Shown: positions 55,672-64,000 of the stretch, one piece after another
Layout of the letters: the number at the start of each line of letters is the position of its first letter
Position numbering within the stretch: position 1 is the stretch's first letter
Assembly: GCA_017470245.1 (NCBI GenBank)
Contig: JAFUEV010000058.1
Span: 124,001 to 188,000, forward strand
DNA: 64,000 nt
From: a bacterium
Lineage (GTDB): Bacteria; Cyanobacteriota; Vampirovibrionia; Gastranaerophilales; Gastranaerophilaceae
Direction of reading: 5' to 3'
Translations under genes and position numbers: made by a program
The notes under the pieces: generated by a model
What the model saw: only the letters and a program-made list of their open reading frames with translations
Database searches by the model: none
What the model was told of the DNA's origin: nothing

Positions 55672-56151
55672 TTGCCTGTTGTATTCATTGCATTATTTTT
55701 ATTGTTTATTTTTCATTATTTTATTTCTTTATCTGCATTTATACCGTTTAAATTACTATGTATCAGATATTTGAATATTAATAATCCTAATTTATATTGG
55801 AGAGTAATATATACAAATATAGTTTTCTGCTTTTTATTAACCATTTGTATTATTATTTCTACAAAATTAATTAGTAATTCATTGATTTTAATTTATTTAT
55901 TTATACCGATATTGGTAATTTTTGAATACTTTTTATATAGAAAATTTTTTATAGAAACTGAAAAAATAAAAAATTTGCTTATTATACTTTATATAAATAT
56001 TCTTCCTGTTTTAATTATGACGTTTATTTATTATTTAGCTCATAGTAGTATAGACAAAAAGTTTCCGTTAGAAGAATATTTTGCTGTTCTTGCTTTTGTC
56101 GTGTTTATTTCTTATTTGATAAATAAAATATTCAAAATATATAAAAGATAA
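55672..56151 (+). CDS. Unknown four-helix membrane protein
   Basis: A 159-residue, strongly hydrophobic protein with about four transmembrane segments and no family I recognise. The start codon is TTG (with AGGG 8 bases upstream); the next in-frame Met is far inside. A TATAAT box lies at 55634-55639, 32 bases before the start. The 3' end converges on priA with a 16-base gap. Confidence 0.6.
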   Translation: MPVVFIALFLLFIFHYFISLSAFIPFKLLCIRYLNINNPNLYWRVIYTNIVFCFLLTICIIISTKLISNSLILIYLFIPILVIFEYFLYRKFFIETEKIKNLLIILYINILPVLIMTFIYYLAHSSIDKKFPLEEYFAVLAFVVFISYLINKIFKIYKR

Positions 56152-56167
56152 TATTCTTAACTATGTT

Positions 56168-58444
56168 TTAAATGATATCAACAGGGTCAATGTCTATAGT
56201 TAGTTTTATGTCATCTGCTACAGAAGTATTTTTTATAAAGTTGCAAATAAGATATTGTCCTTTTTTATTCATTTTATTTTTTATAATAATTTGGTATCTG
56301 TATTCGGAATTTATTTTATACATAATACATTTCATTGAACCGAATACTTCAATATATTCTGTTAAATCTACTTTATCTACTTGGAGTTTTAGCATTTCGG
56401 CAATACCTTCTGCACAATTGGCAGCTCTATCTTCGTTATTGGAAGATATAACCAGTTTTATTATTTGGCAGAAAGGCGGATAGTCAAACATTTCTCGTCG
56501 AGAGATTTCATTTTTATAAAAACTTAAATAATTTTGTGATTTTGCATTCTTTATTGCATATAAATCAGGGTTATAAGTTTGGAAAATTACTTTTCCGTCA
56601 TATTCTCCTCTGCCGGCTCTACCTGCAACTTGCATTAATAATTGAAATCCTCGTTCGGTTGATCTGTAGTCAGGAAAAACAAAACTCATATCGGCATCTA
56701 TTACGCCGACTATTGTTACGTTTTTATTATCAAGCCCTTTTGCTATCATTTGTGTGCCGATTAAAATATCTGTTTCCCCGTTTTGAAATCGATTTAATAT
56801 CTCTATATATTTAGTCTTTGAAGATAGAACATCAGAATCTATACGTTCAATTTTCGCATTAGGAAATAACTTTTCCGTAATTGTTTCAATACGTTGTGTC
56901 CCCATTCCGCTCATTTTTATATCATGTGAAGAACAAGACGGACAGGTATCCGGAACACTTTTAACAGTGTTACACCAATGGCATTTTAATGTTTTGTCGG
57001 AATCATGATATACCATAGGAATATCGCAATTAGGACATTTTATAACTTCACCGCAGGTTTTGCATTGAACACTTGTATAAAATCCACGCCTGTTCATTAA
57101 CAATATAGCTTGTTTTTTGTCATCAAGGGTTTTATTAACGGCATTTATTAATGTATTAGAAAATATGCTTTTTGACTCTTTATAAAATTCTTCACGCATA
57201 TCAACAATAGTAACTTTTGCCATTTCTGCATTATTAAATCTTTTTTCAAGTGTAATAAGATTACCTGTTGAAATTGCCCTAAAATATGAACTTACATCAG
57301 GTGTTGCACTTCCTTTTAAAAGAGTTGCATTATGTATTTCACAGATTTTTTCCGCTGCTAATCTTGCATCATATCTTGGGGCTGGCGAAGTTTGTTTATA
57401 GGTATTTTCGTGTTCTTCATCTATAATAATTAATCCGATATTGCTTAATGGAGCAAAAATAGCTGACCTTGCACCTATAATAATTCTTATTTTATTATCT
57501 CTTAGTTTATTCCAAACATCATATTTTTCACCTTCTGAAATACTGCTATGCCAAATGGCAATGTTTTCTTGTCCAAAACGTTTTATTAACCTTAATGTAA
57601 GTTGAGAAGCAAGTGCTATTTCCGGAGCTAGAAACAGTATATTTCTGCCTTCATCCCAAACTTTTTTTATTGCTTTGAAATATATTTCCGTTTTTCCCGA
57701 ACCTGTTACACCGTTTAATAAAATAGGTTCTTTTTGATGTTTATCAAGTTTTTTAGCTATTATATCAAAGGCTTTTTGTTGTTCTTCTGATAAATCTGGA
57801 AAATCATCTTTAACTATTTCTTTAAATATGCTTAAAGGGTCACGATAAACTGATTTTTCAACAATATCAACAAATCCTGCATCTTGCATTTTTATTATCG
57901 TTGCTCTTGTTGTTTTAAGTTTTTTTTCAAACTCAATTAAAGGCGTTTCTTTTAATATCTCCAGTTCATTTAAAATTGCGGCTTGTCTTTTATTTGCATT
58001 TTCTTTCGTTTTAAAAACAACGTATTTTTCGGTTCGTTCTTTATATGTTTTACCTGAATTTTCTTTTAAAAATTTCATTGGTACGGCCGCTTGTAAAACT
58101 GCATTTATGTCGCAGCAATAATAATTTGCTATCCAGTCTAAAAATTTTAAATAATCAAGAGAAAAAACACTTCTTCTGTCTATTATTTTAGTTATTTCTT
58201 TAGCTTTTATTCCTTCTTCAAGGTAATCTGAAAAACCTGTAACAAAAGCTATAATATTTTGTTTCCTATGACCGAACGGAACCAAAACTGCCTGACCGAT
58301 TTTAATTATATCTTTTAAATGTTCGGGAATTATATAAGAAAAGGTTCTTGTTCCTAAATTCATAACATCAACAAGACACAGGGCATATTTATATGATATG
58401 CCCCGTATTGAAATTTTTTCTGTTGATATATTTATATCAGTCAT
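56168..58444 (-). CDS. priA: Primosomal protein N' (PriA helicase)
   Basis: A 758-residue PriA, which restarts stalled replication forks. It has the N-terminal 3'-end-binding domain, Walker A GVTGSGKTEIYF, Walker B IIIDEEHENTYKQ, the helicase motifs SATPDVSSY and VAGRAGRGEYDG, and eight cysteines in two zinc sites (CKTCGEVIKCPNC, CHWCNTV, CPSC). Length is normal. The start directly follows the stop of the PC4-like gene, so the pair is coupled. Confidence 0.95.
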   Translation of the reverse strand: MTDINISTEKISIRGISYKYALCLVDVMNLGTRTFSYIIPEHLKDIIKIGQAVLVPFGHRKQNIIAFVTGFSDYLEEGIKAKEITKIIDRRSVFSLDYLKFLDWIANYYCCDINAVLQAAVPMKFLKENSGKTYKERTEKYVVFKTKENANKRQAAILNELEILKETPLIEFEKKLKTTRATIIKMQDAGFVDIVEKSVYRDPLSIFKEIVKDDFPDLSEEQQKAFDIIAKKLDKHQKEPILLNGVTGSGKTEIYFKAIKKVWDEGRNILFLAPEIALASQLTLRLIKRFGQENIAIWHSSISEGEKYDVWNKLRDNKIRIIIGARSAIFAPLSNIGLIIIDEEHENTYKQTSPAPRYDARLAAEKICEIHNATLLKGSATPDVSSYFRAISTGNLITLEKRFNNAEMAKVTIVDMREEFYKESKSIFSNTLINAVNKTLDDKKQAILLMNRRGFYTSVQCKTCGEVIKCPNCDIPMVYHDSDKTLKCHWCNTVKSVPDTCPSCSSHDIKMSGMGTQRIETITEKLFPNAKIERIDSDVLSSKTKYIEILNRFQNGETDILIGTQMIAKGLDNKNVTIVGVIDADMSFVFPDYRSTERGFQLLMQVAGRAGRGEYDGKVIFQTYNPDLYAIKNAKSQNYLSFYKNEISRREMFDYPPFCQIIKLVISSNNEDRAANCAEGIAEMLKLQVDKVDLTEYIEVFGSMKCIMYKINSEYRYQIIIKNKMNKKGQYLICNFIKNTSVADDIKLTIDIDPVDII

Positions 58445-58687
58445 TTATTGTTCTTCAACCGTTAAAAGTTCTTCCATAGCCTTTTCAACAGCATCTTTAA
58501 GTGTAACAAGATTATCAGGAGATACTGTTACACCTTTTTTTGTAGGAAGCCAATTAGCACCGTCATCAGTTGTGTAATATATTCTTAAATCAAGATATTT
58601 TTTATCTTTATAAGAATTAATGCTTATTTGTAGTTGTTCTGTTGCGTTTCTTGGAATAGTTGCAAGTATATTTGCTTCTTCTGCCAT
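58445..58687 (-). CDS. PC4/YdbC-type ssDNA-binding protein
   Basis: An 80-residue protein of the transcriptional coactivator p15 (PC4) type. The block LQISINSYKDKKYLDLRIYY, then NWLPTKKGVTVSPDNL and a C-terminal helix fit the fold. Bacterial members bind single-stranded DNA. AAAGGAGAAAGAT precedes the ATG. It lies 12 bases after the phosphohexomutase gene and directly before priA; a link to DNA restart is inference. Confidence 0.85.
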   Translation of the reverse strand: MAEEANILATIPRNATEQLQISINSYKDKKYLDLRIYYTTDDGANWLPTKKGVTVSPDNLVTLKDAVEKAMEELLTVEEQ

Positions 58688-58699
58688 ATCTTTCTCCTT

Positions 58700-60970
58700 T
58701 TATATACATAATGTTTTGTTATAATTCGGAATTTCAAAAATCCTTGTATCTGCATCTTTGTTTGTAAATTTTAAATATTCTGTCATGGATTTTTCTTTAG
58801 CTTTATTGTAATAATCTTTTGAAATTATATCAAGATATTCTTTGTTCATTTCTCCGGAATAATTTCCTAAAACTTTTGCATATTCAGATATATCTTTTTT
58901 GTTGCTGCCTGCGCCGTATGCTTTTGTTTTTGCATCTGTACCGGATGGACGTATTTCTATAAATTTATCGGTAAATTGAAGAAATGTACCGTCACCTACG
59001 AATTTTATATCTATTAAATTATCAAAATTCAATGTTTTAAATGTTGAAGCCAAAATAGATTTTACTTGTTCCAAAGTTATTTTGCCGTCAAACACAGCTA
59101 ATGCCATTGTTAAATAGAATAAGTCATTTTTGGTTCTTAGTGCTTCTCCGTCTTTTTTAGCCTGTGTTAGTTTTACTATATCAGGTTCAGATTCATTATA
59201 GTATGCAATGTCTTCTCTGATATCAAATTTAGCTATAATTTGGTTTGTAGTAAAAATTTCATCCAAAGCTGTTGATAGCATTTTGCCTTGTTTCTCCAGT
59301 TTTGCTGCAAGTGCAGATGCAACAATGATTGCTTCTGATGCACTTTTTTCACGCATTGCTATAGCTATTCTTCCTGCTTTTGATTTGATTAATTCTTCGC
59401 TGCCGATTATCATTCCGCCTGATTCTTCTCCGCCGAATATCATTCTCGGATTTTTTCCCAAATTTATATCGTTACCGAAAACATCAGTAATAACAACATC
59501 TTTTTCAGGATTATCTAGAATTTGTTTTTCTGTTTTTTTCATAATGTTTGCAATTTCTTTAAATCCTACGGGAACATTAACAACTTTTACACCGTTAAAT
59601 TTTGCCCATTCATCCCATGCTTTTGCGCTTGCGGTTGTTTTTATCATAAATCTCGGATGATTATTCCATCTGTTTGCAGCTTTTAATTGTTCTGCCCAGA
59701 AGTTCATAATTAATAAGAATGATTGGTTTGCTGTGTATACGCATAATATTCTTTCGTTATCCAATTTGGAATAACTTATACCTGTTTTATCTAAAAAGTC
59801 TATTGCTTTTATATCTTCAATTTGACATACAGTTAAACGGTCATGGTCAGGATCGGTGATTAAGACAACCGTACCTATAGGATATTGCTTTAATTTTTCA
59901 GCATAATTTAATGTATCTATAACGGGGAAGTACATTGTTCCGTCTTGTTTCTTTCCTACAACGGTTGCATCGACAGAATAATCATAAAAACATTTATTCC
60001 CCTTTGGGTCGGTATCATATTTACCAATGCCGTGGAAAAACGGATCTTCTTCTGTATTCATCCAAACAAATTTATCGCTTATTTTAAATGCATTTAATAA
60101 TTTTGAAAGTGTATTATAAGCACTTCCGCCGACATTTTCTATTATGACTTTATTGTTTATGCCTTGAATTAAATCTATATTTTCTTTGTTTGCTACACCG
60201 TTTTCAAGATATTCTTTATATAAGTCTATACCGTTATTTATAGATTTCATAAAGTTTTCGTTGATTAATTCATCATCTGCTTTTGCTATTTTTATTTGAT
60301 AACTTCCGTTTTGTCTTACTATAGCAAAAATTTCTTTGATTTTATTAACAAATTCCATTGATTCTTCGGGGAGATATTGGCTTCCTTGAGAATTAAGGTC
60401 TTTTGTTGCATTTTTAACACTTATACCATGACTTGATGTAATATATTCACCGCCAAGTAAATCCAATTTAAAAGCTAAAAATGATGCAAGCCATATTGGC
60501 ATTGTTTTTCTTTGATATGTTGTTAATGTTTCAATACCTTGAGCGGCTTGTATTCTAACGATTAAATCCAAAAATTTATCCGAATTATATCTTACTTCTC
60601 TGCCTGCTAGTTTTAACAGTTTTTTACCATTGTATTTATCTTTTGCAACTAATGCTTTTGCATAAGTAGCAAGCATAATTCCCATTATATTAATAGGAAA
60701 TCTTACATCATAAGGATATAAAACATTCTGAGGCCCTCTGATACCTGCTGTTGAGACTGCTGCTTCTTTTTCATAATTGTTTAACCAGTTATCAAGATTT
60801 AAGCCCTCAGGATTATTTTTTTCATCATAAGGAAGTAAATGTTCTTTTTTTAATGTAAAAACAAACTCGTTTTTATTATTAATATCTATATATTTATTAT
60901 TTTTTATGTAATCGGGTGTATTCTTTTCTACCGAATTAAATAATTCTTGTTCTAATGTTTGGCTATTCAT
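58700..60970 (-). CDS. Phosphoglucomutase/phosphomannomutase-type protein, long form
   Basis: A 756-residue member of the alpha-D-phosphohexomutase superfamily, longer than the usual 450-580. TAGIRG is at 74-79, the metal loop DPDHDR at 373-378, the sugar-binding GGEESGG in the third domain, and the phosphate-binding EIRPSGTDAK near the C-terminus. The active-site loop reads T-S-S-H-G-I (about 178-183) instead of the common T-A-S-H-N-P, but the Ser is kept. Interconverts glucose or mannose 1- and 6-phosphates, by family. First gene of the PC4-priA run. Confidence 0.85.
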   Translation of the reverse strand: MNSQTLEQELFNSVEKNTPDYIKNNKYIDINNKNEFVFTLKKEHLLPYDEKNNPEGLNLDNWLNNYEKEAAVSTAGIRGPQNVLYPYDVRFPINIMGIMLATYAKALVAKDKYNGKKLLKLAGREVRYNSDKFLDLIVRIQAAQGIETLTTYQRKTMPIWLASFLAFKLDLLGGEYITSSHGISVKNATKDLNSQGSQYLPEESMEFVNKIKEIFAIVRQNGSYQIKIAKADDELINENFMKSINNGIDLYKEYLENGVANKENIDLIQGINNKVIIENVGGSAYNTLSKLLNAFKISDKFVWMNTEEDPFFHGIGKYDTDPKGNKCFYDYSVDATVVGKKQDGTMYFPVIDTLNYAEKLKQYPIGTVVLITDPDHDRLTVCQIEDIKAIDFLDKTGISYSKLDNERILCVYTANQSFLLIMNFWAEQLKAANRWNNHPRFMIKTTASAKAWDEWAKFNGVKVVNVPVGFKEIANIMKKTEKQILDNPEKDVVITDVFGNDINLGKNPRMIFGGEESGGMIIGSEELIKSKAGRIAIAMREKSASEAIIVASALAAKLEKQGKMLSTALDEIFTTNQIIAKFDIREDIAYYNESEPDIVKLTQAKKDGEALRTKNDLFYLTMALAVFDGKITLEQVKSILASTFKTLNFDNLIDIKFVGDGTFLQFTDKFIEIRPSGTDAKTKAYGAGSNKKDISEYAKVLGNYSGEMNKEYLDIISKDYYNKAKEKSMTEYLKFTNKDADTRIFEIPNYNKTLCI

Positions 60971-61099
60971 AGCTATCTCCTTAAAATAAGATTAAACTGC
61001 CATAGAAAATAATAACATAAATAATTTTTATTGTATCTGTAACCTTCTCTATATGTATAAAAGATAATGTATTCTATTTCGTACATACTACTTTTATAC

Positions 61100-61248
61100 G
61101 AAAAAATCATAAACCTTAATTGATATATTCATAGTTATGTATGATTTAAAATGTCGTTTGTACTGCTAATATTAACCTATATTCCTTGGAAAAAACGATG
61201 ATACACATATCCCTAATCTACAGCTATGATTAAATCATAGCTTTTTTC
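61100..61248 (+). ncRNA. Candidate small RNA or leader upstream of the symporter
   Basis: A plus-strand transcript ends at the terminator 61222-61248 but no gene precedes it. The run before it includes TATTCCTTGG and TATCCCTAATC, which could pair with Shine-Dalgarno-like sequences. It may be a small RNA or an attenuated leader of the symporter gene 150 bases further on. The 5' end is not defined. Confidence 0.3.
61222..61248 (+). terminator. Rho-independent terminator (orphan)
   Basis: AGCTATGAT (61222-61230) pairs perfectly with ATCATAGCT (61234-61242) around TAA, with a T-run after it. Confidence 0.8.
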
Positions 61249-61396
61249 TTTTTATATAATATTTACAAAAAAACTAATATAAATAAGTTTTGATAGACGA
61301 TATTGTAACAGTTTTCTTTTAAAAACTTGTATGTGTATTGTTTTTTTAATATTCTTGAAGGGAAACGCCGAAAATATATTAGAAGTGGAAAAGAAT

Positions 61397-62929
61397 ATGA
61401 ATAAAAAAAATGTATTATTGAGTATATTTACAATACTGTTAACGATGCAGCAAACCTATGCAATGGGCATAGATGACACAATAGAAAAATATTTTTCACC
61501 TTTTTCCGATAAGTTTTCAGAAGTTATTTTTGCTCCTATAACTATATGTGGAGCGCAAGTTCCGGTGCTTATTTTTCTTATGATTGCAACGAGTATTTTT
61601 TGTACTTTTTATTTAAGATGCATTGGTATATGGGGCTTTAAACATTCACTTTTCCAAATTTTTCATAAAAAAGATACCGAAGGACATCAAGGAGAAGTAT
61701 CTTCATTTGGTGCGTTAGCAACTGCACTTTCAGGGACAATCGGACTGGGAAATATTGCAGGAGTCGCAATCGCTATTTCAATAGGTGGTCCGGGGGCGAT
61801 GTTTTGGATGTGTACAGGTGCAATTTTCGGTATGGCATTAAAATTTTGCGAAGTTACTTTATCTTTAAAATACAGACATTTTAACCATGACGGTTCTGTT
61901 TCGGGTGGACCGATGTTTTATATTGAAAGAGGTTTTGCGAAAAGAGGTTATCATAAATTAGGTAAAACTCTTGCATATATATTTGCACTTGCATGTATTC
62001 CTGCTACATTTGGCGGTGGATGTATGCTTCAAACAAACCAAGCAGCACAACAGTTTGTTGTTATAACAGGTGGTCAAAGTCATTTCTTTGGCACAAATAC
62101 TTGGGTATTTGGACTCGGTGTTGCAATTATTGTAGGTCTTGTTGTGGTTGGCGGAATTAAAAGTATAGCAAATGTTACATCTAAAGTTGTACCAATTATG
62201 TGTCTTGTATATATAACAGCGTGTTTAGTAATTATAGCTGCTCATTTTACACAAATTCCGCATGCTGCATATACAATTATTCATGAAGCATTTTTCCCGA
62301 AAGCTATTTATGGTGGTGTAATAGGTTCTATTATAATTGGTTTAAGACGTTCTATCCAATCAAATGAAGCAGGTATAGGTTCATCACCTATTGCTTATGC
62401 TGCCGTAAAAACAAATGAACCTGCATCTCAGGGATTCGTTTCAATGATTGAACCTTTTTTGGATACTGTTATAGTTTGTTCAATGACAGCATTTGTTATT
62501 GTATTAACAGGAGAATATTTGCATTATACACAAGGAATATCCGGTGTTGAATTGACATCTGCAGCTTTTGCGAGTGTAATGCCGTTTTTCCCTTATGTAT
62601 TAGCATTTGTTATAATACTTTTTGCGCTTTCAACAATATTATCTTGGGCTTATTACGGACAAAAAGCATGGTCATTCCTTGTTGGTGAAGGTAAAAAACG
62701 TACTGTATTTTATCAATTGGTATTTTGTTTATTTATAATTATAGGTTCATCTATGAATATTAAAAGTGTTATAGATTTTACGGATGCAACATACTTGGTA
62801 ATGGCTGCACCAAACCTTATTGCTATATTCTTCCTTTTGAAAGAAATAAAATCAGAATTAATATCATATTGTAAACAACATAATTTAATCTTTAGAATGA
62901 ATAAAGTATGGTTTAAAGATGAGCAGTGA
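61397..62929 (+). CDS. Sodium:alanine/glycine symporter (AGCS family)
   Basis: A 510-residue sodium-coupled amino-acid transporter of the AGCS family. The family signature GTIGLGNIAGVAIAISIGGPGAMFWM (split here: GLGNIAGVAIA and GGPGAMFWM) is near residue 100. I chose ATG at 61397 because a signal-like stretch follows (MNKKNVLLSIFTILL); an ATG 22 codons upstream lacks a ribosome binding site. It has ten or more hydrophobic segments. Its 3' end overlaps the start of the next permease by 11 bases. Confidence 0.88.
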   Translation: MNKKNVLLSIFTILLTMQQTYAMGIDDTIEKYFSPFSDKFSEVIFAPITICGAQVPVLIFLMIATSIFCTFYLRCIGIWGFKHSLFQIFHKKDTEGHQGEVSSFGALATALSGTIGLGNIAGVAIAISIGGPGAMFWMCTGAIFGMALKFCEVTLSLKYRHFNHDGSVSGGPMFYIERGFAKRGYHKLGKTLAYIFALACIPATFGGGCMLQTNQAAQQFVVITGGQSHFFGTNTWVFGLGVAIIVGLVVVGGIKSIANVTSKVVPIMCLVYITACLVIIAAHFTQIPHAAYTIIHEAFFPKAIYGGVIGSIIIGLRRSIQSNEAGIGSSPIAYAAVKTNEPASQGFVSMIEPFLDTVIVCSMTAFVIVLTGEYLHYTQGISGVELTSAAFASVMPFFPYVLAFVIILFALSTILSWAYYGQKAWSFLVGEGKKRTVFYQLVFCLFIIIGSSMNIKSVIDFTDATYLVMAAPNLIAIFFLLKEIKSELISYCKQHNLIFRMNKVWFKDEQ

Positions 62930-64000
62930 TTTAAAAAGGACATTAAATTTAAAAGATTCAATATCTGTAGTAGTAGGCTCTATGATTGGCTGCGGAATAT
63001 TTATTGTGTCTGCAGATATAGCCAGATATACACAGTCTGCTTTTTTACTTTTAATGGTATGGTTGATTGCAGGGCTTTTTTCCCTTGCAGGTGCAATTGC
63101 TTATGCAGAACCGGTATTAAATATAAAAGAAGATGGCGGACAGTATATATTTTTAAAAAAGATGTTTAATGATTTAACAGCTTTTCTTTATGGTTGGTCG
63201 TTACTTCTGGTTATACAAACTGCAACTATAGGGGCTGTTTGTATTGCTGTAGGAAAATTTCTCGGTTTTTTATTTCCTTTTATCAGTTCAAACATATACT
63301 TAATTCAAACACCTTTCTTTTCAATTTCAACACAGCAATTATGCGCATTATTGATTTGTATATTATTGACTTTTATTAATTCAAAAGGTATACAATACGG
63401 GGTGCTTACTCAAAACATATTCACTCTTACAAAGGTTTTATCCATAGTTGGAGTTATATTATTCGGAATATTTTTTGGTTGTAATTATGATGTAATAAGT
63501 GCAAATTTCCAACATATTTTTAGTTTATCAGATTTGACTTTTTCCACAATGGAAATTGTTGCAACTGCAACGGTTGGTGCAATTTTTGCAATGGTTACTT
63601 GGAACAATATAACGTTTATATCTGCTGAGGTAAAAGAGCCTGAAAGAAATATACCTTTAGCTCTGTTTTGGGGAGTTGTAATCGTAATGGTAATATATTT
63701 ATTAATAAATATATTATATGTATGTTCTATTCCGTTAAATGAAATTGCTAATGCTCCTGAAGACGTTGTTGCAGTTGTTTTAATGCAAAATATTACTGGT
63801 AAAATAGGAACATATATAATTGCATTAATTATATTAATTTCTGCATGCGGTAGTGCTAACGGGCTTATTATGACAGGCGCAAGAGTATACTATCAAATGG
63901 CTAAAGATAATTTGTTATTTGAAAAACTTGCTGTTATTAATGAAAATACAAATGTTCCTGTAAATTCATTAATATTGCAGTGTATTTGGTCAAGTGTTTT
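62919..64000 (+). CDS. APC-family amino-acid permease (partial)
   Basis: The frame opens with ATG at 62919, inside the last codons of the symporter, and runs off the right edge after 360 codons. The start VVVGSMIGCGIFIVSADIA is the amino-acid-binding motif of TM1 in APC-type transporters, and GWSLLLVIQ, SAEVKEPERNIPLAL and GSANGLIMTGARVYY follow. The substrate is not evident. Pairing two amino-acid carriers by overlap suggests that they are made together. Confidence 0.88.
   Translation, partial: MSSDLKRTLNLKDSISVVVGSMIGCGIFIVSADIARYTQSAFLLLMVWLIAGLFSLAGAIAYAEPVLNIKEDGGQYIFLKKMFNDLTAFLYGWSLLLVIQTATIGAVCIAVGKFLGFLFPFISSNIYLIQTPFFSISTQQLCALLICILLTFINSKGIQYGVLTQNIFTLTKVLSIVGVILFGIFFGCNYDVISANFQHIFSLSDLTFSTMEIVATATVGAIFAMVTWNNITFISAEVKEPERNIPLALFWGVVIVMVIYLLINILYVCSIPLNEIANAPEDVVAVVLMQNITGKIGTYIIALIILISACGSANGLIMTGARVYYQMAKDNLLFEKLAVINENTNVPVNSLILQCIWSSV

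Larger units (their letters stand above)
60971..61396. other. Divergent intergenic region with an orphan terminator
   Basis: A gap of about 426 bases between the minus-strand mutase and the plus-strand symporter. It holds a plus-strand terminator at 61222-61248 with no gene before it, and a preceding G-poor stretch (about 61155-61200). An 18-codon frame beginning at 61069 is too short to trust. No glycine riboswitch features are seen. Confidence 0.5.

Noticed and set aside
59208-59660. 150-codon plus-strand frame inside the phosphohexomutase gene
   Set aside because: Antisense shadow frame; the minus frame has all family motifs.
60971-61396. Glycine riboswitch upstream of the AGCS symporter
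   Set aside because: The conserved GGAGAG and tandem aptamer core are absent.
1-64000. tRNA or rRNA genes
   Set aside because: No cloverleaf with a GTTCRA-type T-arm or rRNA core sequence was seen in the intergenic regions; a tRNAscan or Infernal run would be decisive.

Overview
The window is AT-rich chromosomal DNA with dense, mostly short-gapped operons and AGGAG-type ribosome binding sites. It most likely comes from a Candidatus Gastranaerophilales / Vampirovibrionia (Melainabacteria) type bacterium, the non-photosynthetic sister group of cyanobacteria. The pointers are a Ycf46 AAA protein next to a Ycf35/DUF1257-like protein and a DUF2997 protein (a set known from cyanobacteria and plastids), two prepilins (positions 668 and 40671) with FTLAEVLITL/FSLAELLISL methylation motifs, small proteins with an N-terminal FG/FK motif, and Gram-negative traits such as a MlaE permease. 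The placement is inferred from gene content; no phylogeny was run.

Layout. 1-2422 (minus): two tandem dTMP-kinase-like genes, a DciA/DUF721 protein and a prepilin whose body carries NTAIG-type adhesin repeats, cut by the left edge. 2423-8132: a gap with a candidate small RNA, then a 1762-residue secreted protein built from eight units of about 226 residues. 8272-9299: a flavoprotein and a small four-helix membrane protein. 9433-14110 (minus): an unknown protein, RadA, a PAS histidine kinase that appears catalytically dead, and a UgpC/MalK-type ATPase. 14275-15560: two small unknown proteins.

15590-31145 is one long minus-strand run: an HhH protein, a NrdG-like radical SAM protein, Ycf46, a Ycf35-like protein, a DUF2997 protein, 2-isopropylmalate synthase, and a giant protein of about 3320 residues with coiled coil, EF-hand loop, Rhs-like stretch, a probable calpain-like protease domain and a 90-bp tandem repeat. 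31267-39888: purB, then the infA-rpmJ-rpsM-rpsK-rpsD-rpoA-rplQ-truA-rplM-rpsI block, flanked by two outward-facing SGNH hydrolases. 39898-41640: a small unknown protein, a REP-like hairpin, a second prepilin and a phage-like fragment.

41706-50350: malQ, queD, uppP and a purine nucleoside phosphorylase; a spermidine-synthase-like protein with a dCMP-deaminase-like protein; and two WYL regulators coupled to a DUF4127 protein. 50464-55544: a SPASM radical SAM protein, a MITE-like element abutting a broken aldo/keto reductase, an Isf-type flavoprotein, an isolated MlaE permease and thrS. 55672-64000: a membrane protein, then priA, a PC4-like protein and an unusual phosphohexomutase on the minus strand, then two amino-acid transporters, the second cut by the right edge.

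Most of the window is housekeeping. The parts most likely to hide undescribed biology are the giant calpain-like protein, the 226-residue repeat protein, the pilin-adhesin fusion, the Ycf46 cluster, the dead kinase beside an orphan ABC ATPase, and the WYL pair with DUF4127. I saw no tRNA, rRNA, CRISPR array or intact transposase.
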